Shown in pieces: positions 9,879-18,818 of a stretch of DNA of 64,000 nucleotides. Position 1 is the stretch's first letter, and the number at the start of each line of letters is the position of its first letter. The DNA comes from Galbibacter sp. BG1 (lineage in GTDB: Bacteria; Bacteroidota; Bacteroidia; Flavobacteriales; Flavobacteriaceae): NCBI RefSeq assembly GCF_013391805.1, contig NZ_CP058364.1:682501-746500 (forward strand), in the 5' to 3' direction. A program made the translations under genes and the position numbers. Under the pieces are notes generated by a model. The model had not been told where the DNA came from. It saw nothing but the letters and a program-made list of their open reading frames with translations, and did no database searches.

Positions 9879-9896
9879 TTATCTTTACAAAGATAA
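9879..9896 (+). promoter_or_regulatory. Palindrome overlapping a -7-like box upstream of the HERIH gene
   Basis: TTATCTTT and its reverse complement AAAGATAA are separated by AC, a perfect 8-2-8 dyad. The left arm contains TATCTTTA (9880-9887), one base off the Bacteroidota -7 consensus TAnnTTTG. The dyad ends 32 bp before the ATG at 9929, so it could be promoter plus operator. The function is inferred. Confidence 0.35.
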
Positions 9897-9928
9897 TAGA
9901 AAACCATGGCACCTCTAAAAGCTTGCGT

Positions 9929-10252
9929 ATGATTCTTATTTTTAAGCATATTTTCCCAAAACGCTATGTTGGCCTAACATTTTGGCCATTAATTATATTA
10001 AAAGAAGACAAGCTAAAGGATGATGAAGTACTTATAAATCACGAACGCATACACCTAAAGCAACAATTGGAATTACTTATTATACCATTTTACGTGTGGT
10101 ATCTCACCGAATGGGTAGTAGGAATTTTTAAGTTTCGAGATCTCAACCTTGCTTATAGAAATATAAGTTTTGAAAAAGAAGCCTATAAAAACGAAAACAA
10201 CCTAAACTATCTTTCCAACCGAAACTCTTATGCGTTTTTGAAACACTTTTAA
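9929..10252 (+). CDS. Small conserved protein with HExxH-type motif, unknown function
   Basis: About 107 residues from the ATG at 9929; a TTG two codons earlier at 9923 is possible, but ATG is preferred. The centre reads INHERIHLKQQLE followed by a hydrophobic, probably membrane-associated helix (LLIIPFYVWYLTEW). HERIH fits the HExxH zinc-peptidase signature and, with the adjacent membrane helix, recalls the M56/BlaR1 peptidase core. However, the protein is much shorter than any known member and I see no clear third ligand. I do not recognise a named family. It ends 52 bp before the downstream PLP-enzyme gene. Confidence 0.7.
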   Translation: MILIFKHIFPKRYVGLTFWPLIILKEDKLKDDEVLINHERIHLKQQLELLIIPFYVWYLTEWVVGIFKFRDLNLAYRNISFEKEAYKNENNLNYLSNRNSYAFLKHF

Positions 10253-10280
10253 TAGCAACCATAAAGTGCTTCTTATCCAC

Positions 10281-10289
10281 TACCTTTGC
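10281..10289 (+). promoter_or_regulatory. Candidate -7 box (TACCTTTGC) for the PLP enzyme gene
   Basis: TACCTTTGC matches the Bacteroidota -7 consensus TAnnTTTG exactly and sits 16 bp before the TTG start at 10305, implying a very short 5' leader. I see no well-placed -33 TTG, so this is tentative. Confidence 0.4.
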
Positions 10290-10304
10290 ACTTAAAACGC
10301 CACC

Positions 10305-11201
10305 TTGCACAACGAAGAGATAATTTTAAAGGAAACCAAAGCGGCCAACGTTCGATTGTTCATCAAACGGGAAGACCTCATCCATCCTTTTGTTTCGGGG
10401 AATAAATTTAGAAAACTAAAATTCAACATTGCCGAGGCTCAAAAACTTCAGAAAAAAACATTGCTCACTTTTGGTGGCGCCTATTCCAACCACATTGCAG
10501 CAACCGCTTATGCCGGATATGAAAATGGATTGCAAACCATAGGAGTGATTCGAGGGGAGGAATTGGAAGAAAAATGGGAAAACAACGCCACACTTTCCTT
10601 TGCGCAAAAACACGGAATGAAACTCTATTTTGAAACACGTTCGAATTACAGGAAAAAGGAAACCTCTGAAAATTTGAAGAAATTGCAAGCGCTTTTCGGG
10701 GACTTCTATTTAATTCCAGAAGGAGGTACCAACCTCAATGCGGTTCGAGGATGCGAAGAAATTCTAAGTTTCGAAGAATACCATTTTAACTATATATGCT
10801 GTGCTGTAGGTACCGGTGGCACTATTGCCGGACTCATAAATTGTTCACAACCTCGTCAACAAGTTTTGGGATTTCCAGCCTTAAAAGGCGATTTTTTGCC
10901 GACAGAAATACGTAAATTTGCCCATGATGATAACTGGAAGTTAAATACCGATTACCATTTTGGTGGTTATGCCAAGGTAAATACCGAACTCATTACATTT
11001 ATAAATGAGTTCAAGCAAAAAACTGGTATTCCCCTAGATCCTGTTTATACGGGAAAAATGATGTTTGGCATACTAGATCTTATTAAATCTGGTTATTTTA
11101 ATGAGAAAACAGAAATATTAGCCATTCATACTGGAGGTTTACAAGGAATTTCTGGAATGAACAAACGATTAAAACAAAAGAATTTACCACTTATAAAATG
11201 A
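10305..11201 (+). CDS. PLP-dependent 1-aminocyclopropane-1-carboxylate deaminase / D-cysteine desulfhydrase family
   Basis: A 298-residue fold-type II PLP enzyme. The Schiff-base lysine is probably Lys34 in VSGNKFRKL, followed by TFGGAYSNHIAATA (the Ser-Asn-His substrate loop) and the phosphate-binding VGTGGTIAGL. Family members open ACC or eliminate sulfide from D-cysteine, and sequence alone cannot separate these. A TTG start is used at 10305 because no in-frame ATG lies upstream before the HNEEIIL segment. The stop overlaps the start of the next gene (ATGA), so the two are translationally coupled. Confidence 0.85.
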   Translation: MHNEEIILKETKAANVRLFIKREDLIHPFVSGNKFRKLKFNIAEAQKLQKKTLLTFGGAYSNHIAATAYAGYENGLQTIGVIRGEELEEKWENNATLSFAQKHGMKLYFETRSNYRKKETSENLKKLQALFGDFYLIPEGGTNLNAVRGCEEILSFEEYHFNYICCAVGTGGTIAGLINCSQPRQQVLGFPALKGDFLPTEIRKFAHDDNWKLNTDYHFGGYAKVNTELITFINEFKQKTGIPLDPVYTGKMMFGILDLIKSGYFNEKTEILAIHTGGLQGISGMNKRLKQKNLPLIK

Positions 11202-12016
11202 TGATAAGACGTCTAGTTTTTGCTTTTTTAGTACTTTTTTTGGTGAGCTGTGGCGCTAAAAAAAAGTCCTCATCCTCAAAAAAACATCCCCGTAAACACT
11301 CTACAGTAGATAGAAGACCCTCTACCAACACTTACGACTCCAACAATTCCAAGGAAACCGAAACCCTGGAATCTACTTCTATGACCACCGTTTACACCGA
11401 AACAGTAGACGATTATATAAATGTTTATTCACCCATCGCCCAAAAACAAATGCAGAATTATGGAATTCCTGCCAGCATTATCTTGGCTCAAGGAATATTG
11501 GAAAGTGGCGCTGGAAAGGGGGAACTGGTACGTAAAGCCAACAACCATTTTGGGATAAAATGCCACACTGGATGGACCGGAGAAAGAGCTTATCACGACG
11601 ACGATGCCCGTGGCGAATGTTTTAGGAAATACACACATCCCCTATATTCTTACCAAAACCATTCTGAGTTTTTAACCACCCGTAGCAGGTATGGTTTTTT
11701 ATTCGACCTCGACAAAGATGATTACAAAGGATGGGCTAAAGGTCTTCGAAGCGCTGGCTATGCTACCGATAGAAGATACCCAGACAAATTGATAAGCCTT
11801 ATAGAAAAATACCAACTTTATAAATATGATGCTATGGTGCTGGGAGTAGATCCAGCAAAAGTCAAACCAATTGCAGAAAATGCCTACCGTGTTGAAAAGG
11901 GAGATACCTTGTATTCCATATCAAAAAAGTACAATGTTTCGGTAGACGATATTAAAAGAAAAAATGGATTAAGGGATAACAATATTAAAATAGGACAAAT
12001 ATTGTATCTAAATTAA
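11198..12016 (+). CDS. Glucosaminidase lipoprotein with LysM domain (peptidoglycan hydrolase)
   Basis: A 272-residue protein with a lipoprotein signal (LFLVSC, Cys18), a Ser/Lys-rich linker, a GH73 glucosaminidase domain (about 75-215) with the likely catalytic Glu102 in [10 protein letters not shown], and a C-terminal LysM (229-272: [20 protein letters not shown]). It should cleave the N-acetylglucosaminyl bond of peptidoglycan from a membrane-anchored position, with LysM holding the glycan. It overlaps the upstream PLP-enzyme gene by 4 bp and is followed 13 bp later by hemL, so all three may form one transcript. Confidence 0.92.
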   Translation: MMIRRLVFAFLVLFLVSCGAKKKSSSSKKHPRKHSTVDRRPSTNTYDSNNSKETETLESTSMTTVYTETVDDYINVYSPIAQKQMQNYGIPASIILAQGILESGAGKGELVRKANNHFGIKCHTGWTGERAYHDDDARGECFRKYTHPLYSYQNHSEFLTTRSRYGFLFDLDKDDYKGWAKGLRSAGYATDRRYPDKLISLIEKYQLYKYDAMVLGVDPAKVKPIAENAYRVEKGDTLYSISKKYNVSVDDIKRKNGLRDNNIKIGQILYLN

Positions 12017-12029
12017 AATTGAGAAGAAG

Positions 12030-13313
12030 ATGATTTATAAAAGAAGTAGTGCACTTTTTACAGAAGCTAAAAAATATATCCCTGGAGGGGTAAACTCCCC
12101 TGTAAGGGCATTCAATGCCGTTGGCGGCGAACCTATATTTGTAAAGCAAGCAAAGGGAGCCTATCTATATGACGAGGATGGAAATAAATTAATAGACTAC
12201 ATCGCTTCTTGGGGCCCTATGATTTTAGGACATGCTTTTCAACCAGTCGTGAACGCTGTTATTGAAAAAGCCGAACTGGGAACTTCTTTTGGGATGCCTA
12301 CCCAAATCGAAACTGAAATCGCCAAATTGACGGTTTCCATGGTGCCAAATATCGACAAGATACGATTTGTTAATAGCGGAACAGAAGCATGTATGAGCGC
12401 CGTTAGACTAGCAAGGGGCTTTACAGGAAAAGATAAAATAATTAAGTTTTCTGGTTGTTATCATGGCCATTCCGATTCTTTTTTAATTCAGGCAGGCAGC
12501 GGCGCTGTCACCTTTGGAAGTCCGAATAGCCCAGGGGTAACGCAAGGAACTGCTAAAGACACACTTTTGGCCCAGTATAATGATTTAGATGGCGTTAAGG
12601 ATGTAATAGAAGCGAATAAAGGTGAAATTGCCGCTATCATAATTGAGCCAGTCCCTGGGAATATGGGTTGTATTATTCCTAAAAAAGGTTTTTTACAAGG
12701 CTTAAGGGAACTTTGTGATAAGCACCAAATACTTTTAATTTTTGATGAAGTAATGACAGGGTTCCGCTTAGCACAAGGAGGCGCACAGGAACTTCTTAAT
12801 ATTAAAGCCGACATTGTTACTTTTGGAAAGGTTATTGGTGGCGGACTCCCGGTGGGGGCTTTTGCGGCACGCAATGAAATTATGGATTACCTCGCTCCAA
12901 CTGGTCCCGTTTACCAAGCGGGAACCCTAAGTGGGAATCCACTTGCTATGGCAGCGGGACTTACCATGCTTACATTTCTAAATGAGCACGAAGGCATATT
13001 TAAAAGCTTAGCCGATAAAACCTCTTATCTACACAAAGGTATTGAGAATGAACTCCAAGCGACCGACCTTACCTACACCATCAATCGTTTAGGGTCTATG
13101 ATTTCTGTTCATTTTACAGAAGAAGTGTACGATTTTAAAACGGCAGTAAAAGGAAACAATAAAACCTTTAAAAAGTTTTTCCACGGGATGCTTCAAGAAG
13201 GTATTTACTTACCGCCGAGTGCTTTTGAAAGTTGGTTTTTAAATGATGCCCTTACTTATGAAGATCTCGACAAAACCATAGCAGCCGTTGGTAAAGTCGC
13301 TAAGACGCTGTAG
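12030..13313 (+). CDS. hemL: Glutamate-1-semialdehyde 2,1-aminomutase
   Basis: A 427-residue class-III PLP aminotransferase-fold enzyme making 5-aminolevulinate in the C5 tetrapyrrole pathway. Signature features: the N-terminal [13 protein letters not shown], the substrate-binding [18 protein letters not shown], and the PLP lysine Lys267 in [15 protein letters not shown]. Length matches the family. It follows the glucosaminidase gene after 13 bp and ends in a hairpin terminator. The same window also carries hemN, the low-oxygen coproporphyrinogen oxidase. Confidence 0.96.
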   Translation: MIYKRSSALFTEAKKYIPGGVNSPVRAFNAVGGEPIFVKQAKGAYLYDEDGNKLIDYIASWGPMILGHAFQPVVNAVIEKAELGTSFGMPTQIETEIAKLTVSMVPNIDKIRFVNSGTEACMSAVRLARGFTGKDKIIKFSGCYHGHSDSFLIQAGSGAVTFGSPNSPGVTQGTAKDTLLAQYNDLDGVKDVIEANKGEIAAIIIEPVPGNMGCIIPKKGFLQGLRELCDKHQILLIFDEVMTGFRLAQGGAQELLNIKADIVTFGKVIGGGLPVGAFAARNEIMDYLAPTGPVYQAGTLSGNPLAMAAGLTMLTFLNEHEGIFKSLADKTSYLHKGIENELQATDLTYTINRLGSMISVHFTEEVYDFKTAVKGNNKTFKKFFHGMLQEGIYLPPSAFESWFLNDALTYEDLDKTIAAVGKVAKTL

Positions 13314-13351
13314 TTTCAAAACATCAATAAAAATATAATCTTGAAATAATT

Positions 13352-13390
13352 TCTCTTCTGAAGGCATGGCTTTTAGAAGGGATTTTTTTT
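13352..13390 (+). terminator. Rho-independent terminator of hemL
   Basis: An 8-bp stem (TCTCTTCT at 13352-13359 pairing with AGAAGGGA at 13375-13382, with one G-U) encloses a smaller GAAG/CTTT pairing and is followed by T8 at 13383-13390. It lies 38 bp after the hemL stop. Confidence 0.75.
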
Positions 13391-13408
13391 GATACCTATC
13401 CAATGTAA

Positions 13409-14920
13409 TCAATTCATCCCCAACAATTCCTCCAAATAATGTCGATTGCTGGAAAGTCTGGGTATTTTATGTTGCCCACCCAATTTGTCATATTTTTTCA
13501 ACCAATCGTAAAATAGGTCTTTACGGGCCGTATGTACAATAGGTAAGTTTAACGTAATATTGTTGTAGCGCTTCGCTTCGTAATCTGAGTTCAGGGATTT
13601 TAGAGTGTCGTCCATTATTTTGGTAAACGCTTGCAGGTCTTCTGGTAATTTTCTAAACTCAATAAGCCATTCATGTCCGCCTTTTTCTGTTCCTTTCATA
13701 AAAATAGGTCCGGCGGTATAATCCACAATTTCAGCAGCGGTTGCTTTGCAGGCTACCTGCAATGCTTCTTCGGCATTTTCTATAATCAACTCCTCACCAA
13801 AAACATTAATATGGTGCTTTGTTCTTCCGGTTACTTTTATACGGTATGGATCGGTAGATGTAAAACGAACGGTATCCCCTATTAAATAGCGCCACAGTCC
13901 TGCGTTGGTAGTAATTACCATAGCATAATTTTTATTGACCTCCACTTCCCAAAGCGGAATAATCTTTTCATTAGGGGTTCCATAAGTGTCCATGGGTATG
14001 AACTCGTAAAAAATACCATAATCCAGCATGAGTAGCAGCTCATCAGAATTATTTCGATCTTGAATGGCAAAAAACCCTTCCGAAGCATTATAAATTTCGT
14101 AATACCTAAAATTCTTCCGAGGCAATAACCGCTCATACTGTTCGCGATACGGATTAAAGCTTACCCCTCCATGGAAATATACTTCTAGGTTTTCCCATAT
14201 TTCAAACAAGTGGTTCTTCCCAGTTTTTTCCAAAACTTCATTCAACAAAACCAACATCCAAGAAGGCACTCCAGCCAAACTGGTAACATCTTCCCTTACC
14301 GTTTCTTCTACGATGGCGGCCAATTTACTTTCCCATTCGCTCATTAAAGAAACTTTATTGCTCGGGGTACTGCTCATTTCCGCCCAAAAAGGCATATTGT
14401 CTATTATTATGGCCGATAGATCACCAAAAAACGTATTGTTATCTTGATAGAGCTCTTTACTGCCTCCCAAGCGCAAACTTTTACCCGTAAACAACTTAGA
14501 ATCTTCGTTGTTGTTAAAATATAAGGAAAGCATGTCTTTTCCCGCTTTAAAATGGCAGTCTTCCAAGGATTGGGTACTTACTGGAATAAATTTACTTTTT
14601 GCATTGGTAGTTCCACTACTTTTTGCAAACCACTTTATACTTCCTGGCCAAAAAATATTACTCTCCCCCAATCGCGCCCGTTCTATCATAGGCTCAATAT
14701 CTTCATACCGTACAATAGGCACCCGTTGAGAGAAGGTTTGGTAGGCCTCCATTTCATTGAAGCCATATTGCTTCCCCAACTCAGTATCCCTTGCTGAAGA
14801 CATAAGTGAGGTAAGCACCTCGGTTTGTACTTCCTGCGGATATTTAAGAAACAATTCCATTTGGTGGAATCGCTTTTTTAGCAACCATGAAGCAATAGAA
14901 TTAAATAATGGAATTGGCAT
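13409..14920 (-). CDS. GH3 auxin-responsive promoter family protein (acyl-adenylating fold)
   Basis: A 503-residue protein with the adenylate-forming motif KSSGTTNAKSKFIPVS (about residues 107-122), the segment YNASEGFFAIQD and the C-terminal TGRTKHHINVFGEE hinge. Plant GH3 enzymes join amino acids to auxin or jasmonate. The bacterial homologues are common in Bacteroidota and their substrate is unknown, so only an acyl-AMP ligase chemistry is inferred. It is divergent from the DUF2797 gene, with only 43 bp between starts. Confidence 0.9.
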   Translation of the reverse strand: MPIPLFNSIASWLLKKRFHQMELFLKYPQEVQTEVLTSLMSSARDTELGKQYGFNEMEAYQTFSQRVPIVRYEDIEPMIERARLGESNIFWPGSIKWFAKSSGTTNAKSKFIPVSTQSLEDCHFKAGKDMLSLYFNNNEDSKLFTGKSLRLGGSKELYQDNNTFFGDLSAIIIDNMPFWAEMSSTPSNKVSLMSEWESKLAAIVEETVREDVTSLAGVPSWMLVLLNEVLEKTGKNHLFEIWENLEVYFHGGVSFNPYREQYERLLPRKNFRYYEIYNASEGFFAIQDRNNSDELLLMLDYGIFYEFIPMDTYGTPNEKIIPLWEVEVNKNYAMVITTNAGLWRYLIGDTVRFTSTDPYRIKVTGRTKHHINVFGEELIIENAEEALQVACKATAAEIVDYTAGPIFMKGTEKGGHEWLIEFRKLPEDLQAFTKIMDDTLKSLNSDYEAKRYNNITLNLPIVHTARKDLFYDWLKKYDKLGGQHKIPRLSSNRHYLEELLGMN

Positions 14921-14930
14921 TTTTTTAAAT

Positions 14931-14938
14931 TATATTTG
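14931..14938 (+). promoter_or_regulatory. Candidate -7 box for the DUF2797 gene
   Basis: TATATTTG fits TAnnTTTG and is 25 bp before the ATG at 14964. It lies in the short divergent gap with the GH3 gene. A TTG at 14914-14916 could serve as the -33 element, but the spacing (14 bp) is shorter than usual. Confidence 0.4.
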
Positions 14939-14963
14939 ATAAAAATAGGAAAAAACTTTTATC

Positions 14964-15761
14964 ATGTTCGAAGGTGTTCTAACTAAAATGAAAACCGAGT
15001 TTACACAACCGGTAAATTACTACTTAGTATTCGAAAACAACTATATAAATTTCAATCAATTACTCGATAAAACCATACAAATTAAATTCGTAAAATACGA
15101 ATGTTTAAACTGTCACCTAGACAAACCTATTTACCGACAGGGATTTTGTAAAAGTTGCTTTTTTGAAACGCCAAAAGCGGCCGACTGGATTTTAAAGCCA
15201 GAATTAAGCAAAGCACATTTAGATATTGAAGATAGAGATTTAGCATACGAAAAACAAACACAACTACAACCGCATATTGTTTATTTAGCCAATTCCAGTA
15301 GTGTAAAAGTTGGGGTAACACGCAAAAGTCAAGTCCCTACCCGATGGATCGATCAAGGGGCACACGAGGCCATAGAGATTGCCGAACTGCCCAATCGCTA
15401 TTTGGCTGGAATTACCGAAGTGGCTTTAAAAGACCATGTTTCAGACAAAACCAACTGGAGAAGCATGTTGAAAAACGATATTAAAGACGAGGATCTTGCT
15501 GAATATAGGGCAAACCTAAAGCAGTACATTCCAGAAGAAGCTTTGCCTTATTTTATAGATAACAATATGGAAACCACTATCGATTTCCCGGTAAACAGCT
15601 ATCCAGAAAAACCCAAAAGTCTCAATCTGGCAAAAACTCCAGAATTTCAAGGGAAATTAAAAGGGATAAAGGGGCAATATTTAATTTTTGAAGATGATAC
15701 GGTATTCAATATCCGTGCTAATGAAGGACTGGTAGTTGCTATTAATGTCTTACCAGCCTAA
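14964..15761 (+). CDS. DUF2797 domain protein
   Basis: A 265-residue protein with an N-terminal zinc-ribbon-like cysteine set (CLNCHLDKPIYRQGFCKSC) and the DUF2797 core HIVYLANSSSVKVGVTR followed by RWIDQGA. The core looks GIY-YIG-like, with a short Tyr/Val/Gly strand pattern and an Arg nearby, but no nuclease role is established. The ATG at 14964 is chosen because the family usually begins a few residues before the KM-T-F segment; an internal ATG at 14988 is the alternative. Function unknown. Confidence 0.82.
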   Translation: MFEGVLTKMKTEFTQPVNYYLVFENNYINFNQLLDKTIQIKFVKYECLNCHLDKPIYRQGFCKSCFFETPKAADWILKPELSKAHLDIEDRDLAYEKQTQLQPHIVYLANSSSVKVGVTRKSQVPTRWIDQGAHEAIEIAELPNRYLAGITEVALKDHVSDKTNWRSMLKNDIKDEDLAEYRANLKQYIPEEALPYFIDNNMETTIDFPVNSYPEKPKSLNLAKTPEFQGKLKGIKGQYLIFEDDTVFNIRANEGLVVAINVLPA

Positions 15762-15790
15762 AGGGAAGTTCAATATCTTAAGTTAAGGTC

Positions 15791-15824
15791 AAAAAAAAAA
15801 GTTAGAGATTAATCCTCTAACTTT
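15791..15824 (-). terminator. Rho-independent terminator overlapping the rpsU stop codon
   Basis: The inverted repeat AAAGTTAGAG / CTCTAACTTT (15798-15807 and 15815-15824) is followed on the minus strand by T10 (A10 at 15791-15800). The rpsU stop codon (15809-15811) lies in the loop, so the last codons form part of the hairpin. Confidence 0.8.
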
Positions 15825-16003
15825 CTTTGGTACTCTTGCTTGTATTTTGCTTTAGCAACTTCTTCTCTTCGTTGTTGGGAAGGTTTTGTGAAGTGTTGAT
15901 TACCTCTTAGCCTTTTCAACTGTTGCGTCTTGCGGTATTTTTGTTTGTATCTTTTTAAGGCTCTATCTATATTTTCGCCTTCTTTAATTGGAATTATAAG
16001 CAT
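15809..16003 (-). CDS. rpsU: 30S ribosomal protein S21
   Basis: A 64-residue basic protein starting MLIIPIKEGENIDRALKRYK, the standard bS21 N-terminus of Bacteroidota. It joins the small subunit near the anti-Shine-Dalgarno region. Length is normal. A terminator hairpin overlaps its stop codon. A -7-like box (TATTTTTG on the minus strand) is at 16037-16044. Confidence 0.96.
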   Translation of the reverse strand: MLIIPIKEGENIDRALKRYKQKYRKTQQLKRLRGNQHFTKPSQQRREEVAKAKYKQEYQRKLED

Positions 16004-16036
16004 TCTATAAAATTTTTAGTTAATAAATAGTTTCAC

Positions 16037-16044
16037 CAAAAATA
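16037..16044 (-). promoter_or_regulatory. Candidate -7 box for rpsU
   Basis: The plus strand reads CAAAAATA, i.e. TATTTTTG on the minus strand, matching TAnnTTTG. It lies 33 bp upstream of the rpsU ATG. No clear -33 element. Confidence 0.4.
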
Positions 16045-16072
16045 TTCGGAGAAATCAAACCCGAAAGGGGAT

Positions 16073-16100
16073 AAAAAAACCATCCTTTATCAGGATGGTT
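16073..16100 (-). terminator. Rho-independent terminator of the cold-shock gene
   Basis: A perfect 8-bp stem (AACCATCC at 16078-16085, GGATGGTT at 16093-16100) with a 7-base loop, followed on the minus strand by T7 (16073-16079). It is 17 bp after the cold-shock stop codon. Confidence 0.87.
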
Positions 16101-16117
16101 TTCTACTTTAAAAATGC

Positions 16118-16312
16118 TTAGTCAACTAATTCTACGTTAACTGCATTTAATCCTTTTCTACCTTGTTCAGTTTCAAATCTTACTTTGTCGTTTTCATTGA
16201 TATCATCAATTAAACCACTTTCGTGCACAAAGATATCTTCACTGTTATCTGCTGCGGTAATAAATCCAAATCCTTTGGTTCTGTTAAAGAACTTTACTGT
16301 CCCTTCTTTCAT
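16118..16312 (-). CDS. Cold-shock domain protein (CspA family)
   Basis: A 64-residue single cold-shock domain with both RNA-binding motifs: RNP1 KGFGFIT (residues 13-19) and RNP2 DIFVHES (25-31). Such proteins bind single-stranded RNA or DNA and loosen mRNA structure. It is monocistronic, with a strong terminator after the stop and a long upstream region. A -7-like box 165 bp upstream would give a leader of roughly 160 nt, as in cold-regulated csp mRNAs. Confidence 0.95.
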   Translation of the reverse strand: MKEGTVKFFNRTKGFGFITAADNSEDIFVHESGLIDDINENDKVRFETEQGRKGLNAVNVELVD

Positions 16313-16735
16313 TGTGTATAAATTAAAATGTTAATGGTCGATACCGCAAAACAAAAAAACCATAAGGTATTCTGCTGTTACGAATATCTATTGCAAAAAG
16401 TAAAAAAAAGTGGGATAATAAATTCTCGGAAGGATAAAAAATACCAAATTTTGTGTTGCTTCATTGCTATTGGGTGCAAAGTAACGCCTTTATTTCTGAT
16501 AAATCTATTTATTTGACACTTATTTATCTATAAACCTGAAAAATAATTGTTTAGCTCCTATAAATCATAGGATTTCGCTTCATTGTATAACTAAAAACAT
16601 TTCATTTCAATATCAGCATAGGCAATCTCTATTCTTTAATTATGTTAATCAATCCAAAATCAGCTTTTAAAATAATTATTTTCCGTAATTTTAAGATTAT
16701 CAGCATTATACACACAAACTTAAATAGATATCATT
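16313..16735. other. 423-bp divergent intergenic region (cold-shock gene / catalase)
   Basis: AT-rich region between divergent starts. The only promoter-like element I can support is CAAAGTAA at 16477-16484, which on the minus strand reads TTACTTTG (one base from TAnnTTTG, then C) and could serve the cold-shock gene with a leader of about 160 nt. I found no clear catalase promoter, no Fnr-like dyad and no convincing small gene. Confidence 0.4.
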
Positions 16736-18220
16736 ATGAGCAAGAAAAAACTAACAACATCGGCTGGGGCACCGGTCCCATCGAACAAGCATTCCATTAC
16801 CGCTGGAAAAAGAGGTCCTGTATTATTGCAGGATTATCAATTGATTGAAAAACTGGCCCACCAAAACAGGGAAAGAATTCCAGAACGCGTGGTGCATGCT
16901 AAAGGTTGGGGAGCACACGGTACTTTTACTGTTACTAACGATATTTCTAAATATACACGCGCCAAATTATTTTCTGAAGTTGGTAAAAAAACTGAAGTGA
17001 TGGCTAGGTTCTCTACAGTTGCGGGTGAACTGGGTGCTGCAGATGCCGAAAGGGATGTTAGAGGTTTTTCGCTGAAGTTTTATACGGAAGAAGGAAATTG
17101 GGATATGGTAGGAAACAATACCCCTGTGTTCTTTGTGCGTGACGGATATAAATTCCCCGATTTTATAAGAACCCAAAAAAGACATCCTAAAACAAATTTA
17201 AGGTCTCCGGAAGCCATGTGGGATTTTTGGTCCCAGCAACCGGAAAGCTTGCATCAAGTAACCATATTAATGTCCGACCGTGGGTTACCTGTAGCACCGC
17301 AATACATGAACGGTTATGGGTCACACACTTTTAGTTTTTGGAACCACGACGGAGAACGGTTTTGGGTAAAGTTCCATTTTAAAACACAACAAGGGCATAA
17401 ACACTACACCAATGATGAAGCAGCAGAAGTTATAGGAAAAACTAGAGAATCGTACCAAGAAGAACTTTTTGGAGCCATAGATGATGGTAATTTCCCTAAA
17501 TGGTCTTTAAAAGTTCAGATCATGCCAGAAAAAGATGCCGAAAAAACCCCTTACAACCCGTTTGACCTTACCAAAGTATGGCCACATGGCGATTATCCAT
17601 TAATTGATGTAGGAGAATTGGAATTAAACAGAAATCCGAGCAATTACTTTCAATATGTTGAAAATGCGGCGTACTCCCCTTCCAATATTGTTCCGGGAAT
17701 TAGCTTTTCTCCAGACAGAATGTTGCAAGCACGAATTTTTTCTTATGCAGATGCACACCGATACCGCTTAGGGACTCATTACGAGGCATTACCGGTAAAT
17801 GCACCTAAAGCTCAGGTTAACCATTATCATAAAGACGGTGCAATGCGATTTTTCGACAACAACAATGAAAACCCAGATGCCTATTACGAGCCTAATTCTA
17901 AAAACGGACCTGTGGCAGACGAATCGGTACAAGAACCACCTATGAGTATTTCGGGAGATGTAGATCGATACGGACACGAAGATCATGACGATTTTAAACA
18001 GCCTGGAGATCTTTTCCGTTTATTTAACGACGAGCAAAAAGAAAGACTGTTTGTAAATATTGCTACGGCCATCGATGGCGTTTCTGAAGAGATTGTAAAC
18101 CGACAGTTAAAACATTTTTATGCAGCCGATCCAGATTATGGTAAGGGAGTAGAAAGATCCATTGAAAAAATGAAGACCACGGTAGACCCTAATTCCAACG
18201 AAATTCCTGAGGAGGTATAA
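16736..18220 (+). CDS. katA: Monofunctional haem catalase (small-subunit, clade 3 type)
   Basis: A 494-residue catalase that converts hydrogen peroxide to water and oxygen. The active-site His54 lies in [12 protein letters not shown], the Asn is in the [11 protein letters not shown] segment (about residue 127), and the haem-ligand Tyr337 is in [12 protein letters not shown]. The length of about 490 is typical of the NADPH-binding clade. No signal peptide, so cytosolic. It is followed after 122 bp by an ankyrin-repeat gene, a pairing also seen in other bacteria where the ankyrin protein supports catalase. A composite hairpin lies between the two genes. Confidence 0.96.
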   Translation: MSKKKLTTSAGAPVPSNKHSITAGKRGPVLLQDYQLIEKLAHQNRERIPERVVHAKGWGAHGTFTVTNDISKYTRAKLFSEVGKKTEVMARFSTVAGELGAADAERDVRGFSLKFYTEEGNWDMVGNNTPVFFVRDGYKFPDFIRTQKRHPKTNLRSPEAMWDFWSQQPESLHQVTILMSDRGLPVAPQYMNGYGSHTFSFWNHDGERFWVKFHFKTQQGHKHYTNDEAAEVIGKTRESYQEELFGAIDDGNFPKWSLKVQIMPEKDAEKTPYNPFDLTKVWPHGDYPLIDVGELELNRNPSNYFQYVENAAYSPSNIVPGISFSPDRMLQARIFSYADAHRYRLGTHYEALPVNAPKAQVNHYHKDGAMRFFDNNNENPDAYYEPNSKNGPVADESVQEPPMSISGDVDRYGHEDHDDFKQPGDLFRLFNDEQKERLFVNIATAIDGVSEEIVNRQLKHFYAADPDYGKGVERSIEKMKTTVDPNSNEIPEEV

Positions 18221-18249
18221 GCTTAAAATTGTAATTTTGAAACACATAT

Positions 18250-18301
18250 GTCATGCTGAGCCGACCCACATGTTACCACATATGGGAAAGCTCAGGATGA
18301 C
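18250..18301. repeat. Composite stem-loop (REP-like) between catalase and ankyrin genes
   Basis: The outer arms GTCATGCTGAGC (18250-18261) and GCTCAGGATGAC (18290-18301) pair at 11 of 12 positions. Inside, CCCACATGT and ACATATGGG pair at 8 of 9 around a 4-base loop, separated from the outer stem by CGA/AAA. The sequence resembles dispersed palindromes common in Bacteroidota intergenic regions and could stabilise or attenuate the katA-ankyrin transcript. Only one copy was noticed in this window. Confidence 0.6.
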
Positions 18302-18342
18302 GTTTTAAGTTAACGCCGAAAATATTCAATTACTACCCGCCC

Positions 18343-18813
18343 ATGAAAACAGAAGAACTATTCAATGCTATACGCAGCGAAGAAGACAAAATTGTAACGC
18401 AATTACTCACGGAAGACCCTAATTTGGTTAATACCATAGACCAACGCGGCTCTACTCCATTGCTGCTCGCCACCTATTATGGCTATCAAGATGTAGCCAG
18501 AAGTATTTTAAAATTCAATCCAGACGTAGATGCCAAAGACGCCTCTGGAAATACAGCTTTAATGGGTGTTTGCTTTAAAGGTTTTCTCGATATCGCAGAG
18601 CTTTTATTGGCGCATGGTGCAAGTGTTAACTTAACAAATGGTAATGATGCCACTGCGTTAATTTTTGCAGCTACTTTTGGAAGAGTAGACATTGTAAGGT
18701 TACTCTTAAAAAACGGTGCGGACAAAAACATGAAAGATGCCAGGGAACTTCAAGCTATAGATCATGCAAAAATGCAGGGAATTAAAGAAATTGTGAGAAT
18801 TTTGGAGGCTTAA
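18343..18813 (+). CDS. Ankyrin-repeat protein (AnkB-like, catalase partner)
   Basis: A 156-residue protein made of about four ankyrin repeats (visible units include GSTPLLLATYYGYQDVA, GNTALMGVCFKGFLDIAELLL and ATALIFAATFGRVDIVRLLL). No signal peptide. In Pseudomonas and other bacteria an ankyrin gene next to a catalase is needed for full catalase activity, and the same arrangement suggests that role here (inference). It is probably read from the katA promoter. It is convergent with the crp/fnr gene, with 5 bp between stops. Confidence 0.85.
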   Translation: MKTEELFNAIRSEEDKIVTQLLTEDPNLVNTIDQRGSTPLLLATYYGYQDVARSILKFNPDVDAKDASGNTALMGVCFKGFLDIAELLLAHGASVNLTNGNDATALIFAATFGRVDIVRLLLKNGADKNMKDARELQAIDHAKMQGIKEIVRILEA

Positions 18814-18818
18814 TTAAG

